A stretch of DNA of 64,000 nucleotides, taken from contig NW_018344336.1 in assembly GCF_002099425.1 (NCBI RefSeq), positions 716,001-780,000 on the forward strand, given 5' to 3'. The position numbers and the translations under genes were made by a program. Positions 50,174-62,563 of this stretch are shown one piece after another (the first letter of the stretch is position 1; each line of letters begins with the position of its first letter). The stretch comes from Phascolarctos cinereus (taxonomy: Eukaryota; Chordata; Mammalia; Diprotodontia; Phascolarctidae). Under the pieces are notes generated by a model. It did no database searches. It worked only from the letters and a program-made list of their open reading frames with translations, and was not told the DNA's origin.

Positions 50174-50310
50174 GGGAGTAGCTAGGTGGTGCAGTGGATA
50201 GAGCTTTTGCCCTGGAGTCAGGAGGACCTGAGTTCAAATCCGGACTCAGACACATGACAGGCACTAGCTTTGTGACTCTGGGCAAGTCACTTAACCTCAA
50301 TTGCCTCATA
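50174..50310 (+). mobile_element. tRNA-derived CORE/MIR-like SINE
   Basis: GTAGCTAGGTGGTGCAGTGG, GAGTTCAAATCCGGACTCAG, GGCACTAGCTTTGTGACTCT and TGCCTCATATT. It lies in A-long. Its inverted counterpart is at 42771-42911 with matching flanks. Confidence 0.94.
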
Positions 50311-51544
50311 TTAAAAAAAAAAGGCCTTAAAAACACAAAATCACCACCTTCCTCCAACCACAGTACCAAAAGGGTTTGTTGAGCTTAACTTTTATTTTTT
50401 GGCTACCAAAAAATGCCTCTGAACCACAACGCATGCACACCAAAAGAAAGGCAGTTGCATGTATTTCTTTCCTTAGTAAAGACTGATGTTTCTATTACTT
50501 TTAATAAAAATGAATATTGAGTAATTTTGGACATGTTTCATAGATGAGCTTTTTAGAGAGAAGACTTCTGTTTCCAAGTCATCAGATCAGTAGCCAAAGT
50601 ACATTTAATAATGATACAATGAATAAAATTTAAAATAACTGGACAGATGTTTCCTAGATATGTCTTTTAAAATTAATAATGCCATCTTTTCAATATTTCC
50701 TAGAACACTAAAGGTTTAGGCAGGTATCTTTCTATCCGGAATATTGGAAGTAGTTGAGAGCAGAGATACAGAATTTCTGAGCCAAGAGTTAAATCCTGCC
50801 TCTGAATGTACCAATGGGGACTGGAAAGTGAAGCCAAAATATGGGCTGAGGGAGGGCACCTAGAACTCACGCTGTGTGGTCTCGACAGGAATTTTGACTT
50901 CAGAATCATGAGCTACATTTGGCTATAGAATCTATGATGCCATTATTGAGAGGGACTAGAAGAAGGAAAAAGGGAGATATTCAGAGGCTGAGAATGAAAA
51001 TTGTCAGAAATTGAGAGTTTTAGCTCATAGTATGGTGTAGCTATGGTGAAGAGAAGGAAGGAGGTAGGAGAGGACTTCGAAGAAGGGATATCAGAGCAGA
51101 GAATCCCCTGAGACTCCAAAGGGAAGATCATGGGAATGTCTTGAAAATCACAGTGTTTGATTGGTAGGCATTGTCTGGGAACAAAAATGATTTGCTCTCA
51201 ATGGGTCTCAGGATGGATATTGTCATAACTGAGAAGCATGTATTCTCAGATGTATTCTTACTTGGCCCAAATATTTACCTGCTGTAGACCATTTCATAAA
51301 CAGTATAAAGCTGGATTGTTCTTATGAGAACAAACCTAAATTCAAATTAAATTTTTAAATGTACTGTTGATAGAAAAAAAAATAAGTTCTGACATCCTTA
51401 ACCTCAGAACCTTGAGAAGGTGAAAACACTACCAATTTTATGACTGCCCTAATCAATACCACATCCTCAAATATCAGTACAGAAAAAATCCCCTGCAATC
51501 ACTTCATTGATAAAATAGCTCTTGATAGTATTATTTATCATATT

Positions 51545-52012
51545 GATATTCTGGACCCTTTGTTATTCTAAATGAATGTTGTTATTATTTTTTCTAACTC
51601 TATAAAATAATTTTTGGTAGTTTGATTGATATGGCTCCAAATAAGTAAATTAGCTTACATAGAATTGTCATTTTTATTATCTTAGCTCGGCCTACCCATG
51701 AACAACTGATGTTTTTCCATTACTTAGATCGGACTTTATTTGTGTGAAAATTTATAATTGTGTTCATATAGTTCCTGGGTTTGTTTCGGGATGTAGATTC
51801 CTAAATATTTTATAATGTCTACAGTAACTTTAAATGGAATTTCTCTTTCTATCTCTTGCTGTTGGGCTTTGTTGGTAAAATATAGAAATGCCAGTGATTT
51901 ATGTGGGTTTATGTTATAGCCTGCAACTTTGCCAAAATTGTTTACTATTTCAAGTAATTTTTACTTGATTCCCTAGGATTCTCTAAGTATATCATCATTA
52001 AATTTTGTGTTG
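51545..52012 (-). mobile_element. LINE-1 ORF2 fragment
   Basis: Read on the minus strand this is coding text from the reverse-transcriptase/C-terminal half of LINE-1 ORF2. Recognisable pieces include [11 protein letters not shown], a VVHG-AEL segment where the family has [10 protein letters not shown], and SNYQKLFY near the end, plus KITSSNSKQF upstream. Several stops interrupt it. Both ends are abrupt, with no A tail and no clear target duplication. It replaces about 110 bp of monomer B. Confidence 0.83.
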
Positions 52013-53198
52013 TTAAAATGAAACAGTAAAAAAATGTAAGCTAAATAATCAAAACAGAACTTAGAATATTCCCTTAGATATGAGAGGTTTTTAGAAAAAT
52101 GAATGTGTGAGCATGTAGGTACCATAAAAGCTACTAAGTTAGTGGTAGGCCAGAGGTCAGAAGACAGAACTTCCCAGCATGACAGTAAGTTTCACCTCTT
52201 AATGTATAATGTATAAGTCCTAACTCTGAATGTTTGTCCCACATTGGAGTGGGGATACGAGAGCAAAGCAAAACCTTAGAACACAAAAGGTCAGACTCTT
52301 GAATGGGCTACAAACCACTCTATGTGGCAGGGGGAATCTCTCTGAGATCACAAATCAGAATCTTTTCAGGCAGGGCCCTTAGAAGGGAAAATATCATAAA
52401 TTGCAAATATTTCTTTTCATGTATATTCTAAGTGAGCCAAAATATGGGCCAGTCCTAGGGAAGTCAAAAACCAGAAGGAGGGAGAGTTTGCCTAGGATTC
52501 TAGTCTTTTCCTGCAATTTAATTAACATTTAGTAGTAGGCATACTTTGAAACAAATCATGAATCTACTACTACACAGCTAAAATAGTCTCCTTAAAGTAC
52601 TATCTATTTTCTAACAACCCAAAAGAAAACACCCCCAAAGTGAAATCACTTGGACATCAAAGCAAATGTAACTTCCCATTATGTTCTACTTTAGTCCACA
52701 CTACTATTTATATTACTAACAAGGAAAATGAAAGCAGAGTTATATTTGGGCAATAAAATGAATGTGTAGCATATTGAATATGTAGAAGAGACATTGCAAA
52801 TTTGTATACAGGGAAGATGTATGTGCATTGTGATAATAATATGGTAAAAGTAAAAATAAAAATCTTCATAGATTATTTTCAGGATAATGAGCTGGATGAG
52901 GCTGTAACAGGTGCCAAGTCAGAATTCTGAGGGTCTAGAAAAGAGAGGGAGGGTGGCAGAGGCAGAGGGGCTGGCAGTGGAAATTTTCAGAAACAGGAGA
53001 TTTGGAGCACACAGTGTCAGACCTGGCAGTTGCCATGGAGATGAAAATGAGAGAGCAGCAGTGCCCAGAGAAGGGAGGAAATCAGAACAAAGAGAGTGTT
53101 TAGGGCAGAAAATGTCGGCTCTTGAAGTGAACTCCTAATCACTATATGATACAGGTGGGAGGGTTCAGACAAAAGGAATCATGTCCTGGGGTGAGGGA

Positions 53199-55082
53199 CC
53201 TTAAATGGAAAACCTCACAAATCCCATGTTTTCATTTTCATGTACATACTCAGGCAGCCCAAATATTGGGCACTTTTCACTAATTTAAAAAGTAAGGAGA
53301 CAGATTTTTTTCATAGGAGATCATTCATTCATGCCGATATGATTTTTTTCCCCTGCATTGGTGATGAATAAGAAAAACTAACAAAAAACCTAAAGAAAAC
53401 AAGCCAAAAATCTCATCTCCTCAACCACACTGCCAAAAATGTTTGATGAGATTACTGTGAATTTTTTGGCTAGCTAAATAAACCCATGAAAGCCACCACA
53501 CTGGAACCCTAATACAAATCCACTTGCCTGCATTTCTTTCCTTAATAAAGTTGCTTTTTCTCTTACCATTAATCTAAAGGAATATTGAGGAATTTTGGAC
53601 AAAATCTCCCAGATGTTCAGTATAGAGAGCTTTGTTATGGAGAAGACTTCTATTTTGAAGTCATCATATTGGTTGGACCAATATATATTATGATAATAAT
53701 TCAAATAATAAAATTAAAAATAATAACTTGATGCAAGTTTTCTTGATATGACTGTAGAACCAAAAACTCATGTCTTGTATGGTTCTTAGAATTCTAAAGG
53801 TCTAGGTTTCCAGGTACTTTTCTTGTGGGAATGTTGGAAGTAGTTGAAAGCACAGATAGAAAATATCTAAACTTGTTAAGTCCTATCTCTGAATGTCCCA
53901 ATCTGGAGTGGAAGGGGAAGCTACAATAGGTGATGATGGAGGGCACTGAAACCCAGACTGTGTGGGTTTGATGGAACCTTTGAATGTAGAACCTATTGTG
54001 TCAGTACTGGGAGAGAACAGAAGAGGAAGACTGGGAAATTCCCAGTTCAGGGACTAAAAATGAAAACTCTAAGAAACAGGTAGATTTTAACACACAGTAG
54101 AGCGTAGCCCTGGTCAAGAGAAGGAAGGAGGTGGGAAAACGCTTTGATGAAGGGATCTCAGAGTAGAGAGTGCCCTGAGACTCTAAAGGACAGATCTTGG
54201 AAATCCTGAAAATCAGCATGTTTGATTTCTGGGTGATTCATGAGGACAGAAATGATCAGCTCTGAATAGGCCTGAGAATGGACAATATTATAAATGCCAC
54301 AGATGTATTCTCAGATATATTCTTATTTGGCCAAATTATTGACCTGTTTTAGGTCATTTAAAAAACAAAGACAAGGTAGTTGTCCTTAGGGGATCAAACA
54401 TAAATTCAAGTTTCATTTTTAGGCTGCATTGATGATTCAGTAAAGGAAAAAAAAATCTTATATCCTTAACCATACAGTCTGTAGTATATTGTGAAAATAA
54501 TATCTATTTTATGGCTACCCAAAACAAACAAACTGAAAATAACCATACAAAAAATAAAACCTCTTCAATTAATTTATTGATAAAGATAGCTCTTGGTAGT
54601 AGTGTTAGTTATAATGGTTATTTAGTATTTTTGGCCATATGGTGTTTTGTAACATTGATTTATAAAAGGAGAAGTCTGTTGTTTGAAAATCAGTCTATGG
54701 GCTAGACTCACATGCATTGTTCAAATAAAACAATAAACTAACCTTAAGCAAAATAAGCCAAACCTGATATTAGGAGATTGTTCTTTTAGATATGAGAATC
54801 TCCTAGCTGTGAAGGTCTTTACAAAAGTGAATGTCTGGGCTTACATGTAAAATTTAAACAGTCAAGATGCTCGGAGACCAGAGCTTAGAAGGTGGAATTT
54901 CCCAGCATGACAGTAAGTCACAACTCAGAATGAGACAATTAGGAATGAATTGTGAAGCCAAAATTCTTGAACTGGTCTTTGTCTTGAAGCCTAGAAGAGC
55001 TGAACTTGAAGGAAATATAGAATCCTGAATACATACAGAATATAATCCTGAAATATAGAATCCTAGAATCCTGAACTGGACA
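53199..55082 (+). repeat. HOR unit 15a (A, B, start of C)
   Basis: A marker 53199, B marker near 54268, and the passage into C up to TAGAATCCTGAACTGGA near 55078, where C is cut and the sequence moves to an A monomer just after its marker. C's second part and D are missing. Confidence 0.78.
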
Positions 55083-58013
55083 AAGAAGAAGGTATATTTT
55101 TTAAAAAGTTTATTCACTGAGAATCAGTGATATATGTACAAAGAAACTAATATGAAAACATAACAAAACAAAAGATGTTCTATTTTTAGCTACACTACCA
55201 AAGTGTTTGGTGAGGTTTTTTTTCAATTTTTTGGCTTACAAAAAAAAAATCCTCACAACCACACTTCGTAAAAAAGGCAATTCCATGTATTTCTTTTTTT
55301 AGTAAAGACTATCGTTTTGATTACTATTAACACAAATGAATATCAGGGAATTTTGAACAAGAAAACAAGATGTTAAGTATGGTAAGCTTATTAAGGAGAA
55401 AATTTCTATTTTGAAATCATCTTATTTGTAAGACCCATGTATAATGTAATAATCATCCAATTAATAAAAATAATATAAGACAGACCCAAATTAGCATGAT
55501 ATGGATTTATAGCCAATGTAGACCACTACAAGTCTAGGCTTCTAGGGAAGCTTCATGTAGGGATATAGGAAGTAGCCAAGAGTCAGATATAGAATGTCAG
55601 AGCTAAGAGTTGTGTCTTGCGTCTGAATGTGAATTGGGAAGTGAAACCAGAATAAGAGATCATGGAGGACATATGGAATGAAGACTGTGTGGGTTTGCAG
55701 GAAAACTCTGAATCCAGAGTCCTAAGCTTGCTTCATCTGTAGAATCTATAATAGCAATGTTGAGATGGAAAGAAGAGGAACATTGGGAGATCTTCATGGG
55801 CTTAGAATGGAAATTGTCAGAAATAGGGATTTTAGAATATGGTATAGTATAGCCATGTTTTAGAGAATGAAGGCAGTAGAAGAACTCTTAGAATAAGGGA
55901 TATCAGACCAGAGGTGGGGCCCTTTGACTGAGTCCAAGTTTTACGGAACAAATCCTTTTATTAAGGGGATTTGTTCTGTGAAGTTGGGGTTCAGCCAAAG
56001 GGCTCACTTGAGGACCTAGACGGCCATATGTGGTCTCGAAGCCATAGGTTCCCCACTCCTGTACCAGAGAATGCCCTGAGAGTCCTGATGGAAGATCTTG
56101 GGATAGCCTGAAAATCATCATGATTGGCCATGAATAGTCCTTAGAATGGAAAATGTTATGAATGGCAAGAATTTATTCCCATATATAAGTTGGCCTAAAT
56201 ATTGACCTGTTGTAGGTAATTTATAAGACAAGGCAAAGATCTATTTCTCTGATGTGATCAAACATAAATTCTACTTTACATTTTGGTTTATATTGCTGAT
56301 GCAAAAATGTAAAAATGTCTTACATCCATAAACATAGAGCTTTCAAACTATGGTGAAGATACTTTCTATTTTATGGTCACCCATAAAACACCCTGCAAAC
56401 CCAAATATCTGTATGCTAAAACTAATGCAATCCTCTGCAATTTCTTAATTGATAAAGATTCCTATTGATAGAAGTATTAGTGATAATGAATATTCTGGTT
56501 TTTTTTTTAACCATTAGAAAATGACCTTATGTAATTAAGACTTTTATGATTAGACAATTTAAGTTTGGAAATCACTGTATATCTAAGACTCAAATGTGTT
56601 CATTGGATAAAAGAATAAAATAAACTGAAGCAGAAAATGCCCAAACAAACCTAAGAGATCTCAGGAGGGTGTTCCTTTAGACATGAGAATGTCATATCTA
56701 TAAAGGTCCTTAGAAAATTGAAGGTCAGGAGTTCCATGTACCGTTAAAGGTGGGCAAGTTGATTGTAGGCTAGACCATAGAATACAGAATTTCCCAGCAT
56801 GACAGTGAGCTCTTCAAATGCAAAAATTAGGAAGGCATTGTGAAGACCGAATTTGTCCAAAGGGGTAGACCTTGGAACCTGGAATGTTTGAGTTTGATGG
56901 AAATACACAATCCTGAATATTTCCTGAAATGCACAACCTAGAATCCTGAGCTAGATGAGGCTGTAGAAACAGAAATGTCAGTTTGGCGACTGACTAGAAA
57001 AGAGAGAGTGGGAGATGTTCAAAGGAAAATTACCTGAAGAATTAGAATTTTAGAGGAGTCACAGTCAGGTCTGGGAGGAGCCTTGGAGAAGGGAATGAGA
57101 GATGACAGAGAGCCTCTAGAAGAAGGGATTCCTAATTCAGGAGATGACACAAATATTTAGGTCTGGGGTATTTTTTTTCCAATTTTTCACATACTAAAGC
57201 TGTGAGGGTTCTGAGAACCTACATGATCTGCTGTGCAATGGAACTTCAAATGGAAGGTGTTATCAATTTTAAGGACTAATTTACCTATATTTTTACTGGG
57301 GGAAAAAAAAACATTTTCCATTTTGAGGTAAATGATATGTAGCCTGCTAAGGACTTAGAAGACACACTGGTTATTTGTAAAAAAAAAAATCATATGTGGT
57401 GAGATTCATGTGCATTGTAATAAATATCCAAGAAAGAAAAATCTTTATATATCATAGGAAGTTACAGCTTTAGATTCCAAGATATCAACTTTTCTCAGGT
57501 CCTTGGAACATTAGAACATCCTGGGACCTTTCAAGTATTTAGGTTGTTAAGGTCCTGGAAGTGATAATACAGATTTTCCTAGGGAGGTTATGAGTCTTGC
57601 CTCTGAAAGTCCAGACTTTGAGTGAAAAGCTTAGAGAGAGTATGGGATGCGGGATGGTTCATGGCACACCAGAAGGTAAGAACTTGAAGGAAATTTGAAA
57701 TTCAGGATCATTAGCTGGCTAAGATGGTAGAATCTTCAAGGCCAGAATTGTGAGGGCCTAGAAAAGAGAGAGAGGTAGATTTTCAGGGTCTGGGAATGGA
57801 CATTTTCAGAAGCACAGGGATTTGAACACACAGAGTATCGGGTCTGGGAGTTTCGATGGAAACAAAAATGAGAGAACAGCAGTGCCCATAGAAGAAGGGA
57901 TATAAGAACAAAAAAGCCTTTAGGGCAGAAAAGGTCAGATCTTGCAGTGTCTTGAAAAGCAGGATATGCTACGGGGTGATAAAAGAAGATAAATCATCTG
58001 CTAGCATAGGGGG
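55083..58013 (+). repeat. HOR unit 15b (A late part, B with hAT insertion, C, A-long)
   Basis: Begins inside A (GAAGAAGGTATATTTTTTAA). A hAT-type element interrupts late A at 55909-56061. B marker near 56132, C marker near 57240. At about 57325 C passes to the second half of D and A-long; this copy of the contraction still reads GTAGCCTGCTAAGGACTTAG, clearer than the other three. Confidence 0.78.
55909..56061 (+). mobile_element. Small non-autonomous hAT-type DNA transposon
   Basis: The 153-bp insert has end repeats CAGAGGTGGGG and, on the minus strand, CAGGAGTGGGG (9 of 11 match), typical in form for hAT elements. Its centre is an inverted repeat GGAACAAATCC ... GGATTTGTTCTG. The 5' part between the end repeat and CCCTTTGACTGAGTCC looks shortened. 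The empty site is preserved near 63498 and, inverted, near 40193. The expected 8-bp target duplication is degraded: left TATCAGAC, right TACCAGAG. It encodes no transposase. Confidence 0.85.
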
Positions 58014-58599
58014 CTTAGAGTAGAAAATCTTATGATTGCCAACAATGTTTTTACATGTATGTGTGTCTGTGTGTATACAAATTGTGTGAGCCTAAATACT
58101 GACCAGTTTAAACTAATGTAATTAATAAGAAGTTCGATTTCTTGTAGAAAATCAGTCATTTATATTAGTATAAATTTTATCGGACATCTGTGATGTATAA
58201 GAACAACAACAAATAAATTAAATAAAACAAATATGAAAACGCTCTTCTGTATTCAACCACACTCTTCAAAGGGCTTACTGAGATTACTGTCAATTTTTTG
58301 CCTATTCAAACAACTCCCTCAAAACTATAAGCCCTGCACATCTAAATAAATGCGCTTCCTTATATTTCTATCTTTAGTAAGGACTGCTGTTTCTATTAAT
58401 CTTTTTTAAAAATCATGTTCAAAAAAATTTGGACAAGAAAACAAAATGTTAAGTATAGAGAAATTATTTGGGAGAAAACTATTTTGAAATCATCATATTC
58501 CTAAGACCCATGTACATTGTGATAATAATGCAAATAATGAAAACTAAAAATAATTTGACCCAATTTATTGTGACCTGCCTTAAATCAAAAAAAGTGTTG

Positions 58600-58732
58600 A
58601 GGCAGCTAGGTGGTGCAGTTGATAGATTACTGGCCCTGGAGTCAGGAGGACGTGAGTTCAAATACGGCTTCAGACACTTGACACATTTGCTGTGTGACTC
58701 TGGGCAAGTCACTTAACCCCAACTGCCTCACA
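58600..58732 (+). mobile_element. tRNA-derived SINE, partner of the one at 43.7 kb
   Basis: GGCAGCTAGGTGGTGCAGTT, GAGTTCAAATACGGCTTCAG, GCTGTGTGACTCTGGGCAAG. Satellite flanks and orientation match those of the SINE at 43712-43850. A few bases are lost before GCTGTGTGAC. Confidence 0.92.
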
Positions 58733-60610
58733 AAAAACCCAAAAATGTCATATCTTACATGGTCCCTAGAACACTAAAATCTAGGCTTCCTATACTTTTC
58801 ATATGGGAATATTGGAAGTAGAGCATAGATCCAGAATGTTTGAACTAGGAGTTAAATCTTGCCTCTGAAGTAGTAATGTGGAGAGGAAAATGAAGCCAGA
58901 AAATGAGATCATTAATGATACCTGGAAGCCAGACTGAGTGGGATAGATGGAAGCTTTGAATCTAGAATCCTAATCTTGATTCAGAGGTGGAATCTGTAAT
59001 GCCAGTGTTGGGAGGGACTACAAAAGGGAGAGTGGGAGATGTTCAGGAGCTGAAAGTGGAAATTGTCAGAAACAGGAGAGTTTTAGCACATAGCACAGAG
59101 TAGCCATGGGGAAGAGAAGGGAGAAATAGGGGAGCACTTTGAAGAAGGGATATCAGAAATGACAGTGCCTGAGACTACAAAGGGCAGATCTTGGAATATC
59201 CTTAAAATCACCATGTTTGATTGCCAGATGATCTCTAAGAACAAAATGATTGTCTTTCAATGGGCCTTAGAATGGAAAACATCATAAATGGCAAGGACGT
59301 ATTCTCAGATATATTCTTAGTTGATACAAATATTGACCTGTTATAGGCCTTTTAATAAACAAGATGAAGGTACATTGTTCTTATAAGGTCAAACCTAAAT
59401 TCTAATTTAATTTTTAATATGCATTTTTGATAAAAAAAAGAAAAAAAATCTGATATCCTTAACCACAGAGCCTTGAGAGGAAGGTGAAAATACTATCAAT
59501 GTTATGACCACCCAAATTAATATGGCAATCCCAAAATTTATGTGAAGGAAAAACTACAATCCTCTGCTATTGCTTCATTGATAAAAATAGCTATTGATAG
59601 TAGTTATTTGTCGTAGTGAATATTCGGTATTTTGAAGCATTACAACATGGTGTTATGTAGAAAGGGAGAAGAATTCTCTTTGGAAATAGTAGATGGGTAA
59701 GGTTTGCATTGTTAAAATAAAACAATAAAGGAAATGTAAGCAAAACAATCCCAAAAGATCTTAGGAAGGTATTCCCTTAGATATGAGACTTTCCTGTTTA
59801 TGAAGGTTCTTAGAAAAATGAATGTGTGTGCATTATTGTGTCATCAAAGCTGCCAAGTTGGTGGTAGGCAAGAGGTCAGAAGACAAATTTTCCCAGCATG
59901 ACAATAAGTTCCATCTCTGAATAGAAAACTTAGTAACTTGAATGTTAAGCCAGAGTTCTTGAACAGTTCTTGGAACAAACATGGAACCTAGAATAGCTGA
60001 GCTTGACTGACATATACAAACTAGAATCCTGTACTGGATGAGGCTGTAGAACCAGGGATGTCAGTTTGGAGAAGGACTAGAAGCGAGAGTGGGAGATGTT
60101 GAGAGGTTGATGAAGGAAATTGTCTTAAAGAAATGAGATTTTAGAAGAGACAATGTCCAGTCTGGGAGGAGCCTTGGAGAAAAGAATGAGAGATTAAGGA
60201 GAGCTTTTAACAGAAGGGATATTTGATCCAGGAGAGAACAGAAAAGGTCAGAACTGGGGTGTCTTCAAATTTTCCAAATGTGACAGCTCTGAGAGGTCTG
60301 AGAACCTACTTCATTTGCTATGGAAAAGACTTTAGAATGGAAAATGTCATCCATTTCAAGGATTACTTCAAATATATTCTTAGTGCTTAAAAATATTTTC
60401 CATTTCTAAGGAAATGAAATAGGAGAATTTAGAATTTCTAGAGAAGTCATTTACTTCAATATACATTATATTATACTCTTGTGAAGCTCAAAATTATTTT
60501 TTGTATCTTCCACCACACAGCTCAAAAGTTTTGTTGAAAGTAATGGTGACATTTTGGCTAGCTAAAAATTTCACAGAGAAGATTACCTTATAGTATATTT
60601 AACTCTACAA

Positions 60611-61067
60611 TAGAGAGCGCAACTATTTCTGGCTGGCCACCTTGTTTGTATGCCAAATGTACACTTGCCTAAAAGACTACTTAATGGAGAACTCATACAG
60701 GGCAAGCGTTCACTGGGTGGACAGAAAAAACAATACAAAGACACTCTCAGGGTCTCTCTGTAGAACTTTGGAATTGATTATGTGACATGGAAGACACTAG
60801 CGTAGGACCGCCCAGCATGGCGTGCCCACATCAGAGTTGTTGCGCTCTATGAGCAAAGCAGAATTGAAGTAGCTCAAAGGAAATGTGAGATGTGCAAATT
60901 TAGAGGCATCTCCACCCTAAATGTTCTCATGGCCTATATGTGCCCGGCCTGTGGTAGAGCCTCCCAAGCTCATATTGGTCTGATTAGCCACAGTCAGACA
61001 TATTGGAACTTGACTCTAACATAGTGATGTCATTTTAGTCCTCTTCAAGAATGGACAACAACCAACT
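60611..61067 (+). mobile_element. LINE 3' fragment, copy 3
   Basis: The same LINE end in the same place of monomer C. Here the zinc-finger-like motif from 60941 reads CPACGRASQAHIGLISHSQ then TYWNLTLT and a stop at 61022-61024. It has no internal stop in that motif, unlike copies 1 and 2, but the last histidine is tyrosine. Upstream frames are broken by stops. The 3' end is the shared GAATGGACAACAACCAAC. Confidence 0.85.
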
Positions 61068-61280
61068 ATTATATATATATGTATGTATATATATAGATAT
61101 ATGTGTATATCTATATATATATGTATATATATATATATGTGTATATATATATATATGTATATATATGTGTGTGTATATTTGTATATGTATATGTATATAT
61201 GTGTATATATAAAACATATATTATATACTTGATTTATAATGCATAACAATATTGTGTGTGTATATATATATATGTATTAT
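61068..61280 (+). repeat. TA/TG-rich tract at LINE copy 3
   Basis: About 210 bp of TATG, TATA and TGTG units before monomer C resumes at TACACAAGCTCCAGGAAAC. Confidence 0.92.
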
Positions 61281-62563
61281 ACACAAGCTCCAGGAAACAA
61301 ATATAATTCCACAAAGATCTTTCTATGATAAAGGCTGCCGTGGATGTGCTTAATATTGATAATGAATATAGAATTTTTTTTTAACAAAAAGAAAACCTAG
61401 ATTTTAAATCCTGAAGCCTCATAAGAAACAGAACTGTTTCCAGATCATGATATCTGCAATTGAAATGAAATTTATAGATGATGGGAGGGTGTTTCCTTGG
61501 AACCAACAATTTCGTGCCTTAGAACGTCTTTAGCACACTTAATGCCTGGGCTGTCCCTTCACATAAATGAGATTGTTGAAGGTGGCTGAAATTTGGCTTG
61601 CTAAATTTCCTAGCTGAGTATAAGTCCTAACTCTGAATGTCTAAGTTGGAGTGGGGATATGAGAACAAAACAAAACCTTAGAAAACAAAAGGTCAGACTT
61701 TTGAATGGGGACAAACCACCTTTTTAGACCTCTTGAGAACTCTGAGAAGGGAAGGTAGGAGCCTTAGAATAGAAAGTATCATAAATGGCAAAGATTTATT
61801 TTCATATCTATTCTGACTGAGGCAAAATATTGGCCAGTTGTAAGGAATTTCAAAAACCAGAAGGAGGGAGAACTTTCTTCCAATTTAATAAATATTCTGT
61901 CATAGGGATGCTTTCAAACAAATCACAAATTCACAACTACATAGCTAAAAGATTCTAGTTAAAGTGCTTTCTTTATAGTGGCAAGTCAAAAAAATCCCCA
62001 AACTGAAATGGCTTGGATACCAAAGCAAATGTATATGTTCTATATGTTCTCCTTTAGTCTAGGCTACTATTGATATTACTAACAAGGAACGTGAGAAAGA
62101 ATATGTTTGGACAATAAAATGAATGTGTAGCATGCTGAGGACTTAGAACAGAGACAGGTTCATTTTGCAAATTTGTGTCTAGGGAAGATACATGTGCATT
62201 GTACTAATTATCTAATAAAAAACAAAAAGAAAAATCTGTAGAGGTCATTTTCAGAATCATGAGCTGGATGAGGCTACAGCAGGTGCAAAGTCAGAATTTT
62301 GAGGGTCTGGAGAAGAAAGGGTGGCAGAGGCAGAGGGAGTGGAAATTTTCAGAAACAGGAGGATGTGAGCACATACAGAGTACCAGACCTGGGAGTTGCT
62401 ATGGAGATGAAAATGAGAGAGCAGCAGGGCTCAGAGAAGAGGGGAAATCAGAACAAAGAGAGTGTTTACAGCAGAAAATGTTGGGTCTTGCAGTGTGTTC
62501 CAAAGCACTATTTGCTACAGGTGGGAGGGCTCAAAGAGAAGGAATCATGTCCTGGGGAAGGGG

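Larger units (their letters stand above)
50009..53198 (+). repeat. HOR unit 14 (A-long with SINE, B with LINE-1 fragment, B/D hybrid, D)
   Basis: A marker 50009, SINE at 50174-50310, B marker near 51214. A LINE-1 fragment replaces about 110 bp of B at 51545-52012. At about 52200 the start of C (AGTAAGTTTCACCTCTTAATG) joins the start of D (TATAAGTCCTAACTCTGAAT), so one monomer is lost in register. D marker near 52375, short form near 52870. Confidence 0.82.
58014..62563 (+). repeat. HOR unit 16 (A with SINE, B, C with LINE tail, D)
   Basis: The longest unit, 4.55 kb because of insertions. A marker 58014, SINE near 58600-58732, B marker near 59262, C marker near 60335, LINE tail 60611-61067 plus TA-rich tract to about 61280, D marker near 61760, short form near 62240. 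Confidence 0.84.

Noticed and set aside
50174-50310. tRNA gene
   Set aside because: A-box- and B-box-like words belong to a tRNA-derived SINE; there is no cloverleaf and a CORE-like 3' part follows.
60935-61030. Host C2H2 zinc-finger gene
   Set aside because: The motif is the C-terminal end of a LINE reverse-transcriptase protein, present three times at the same satellite site with stops upstream.
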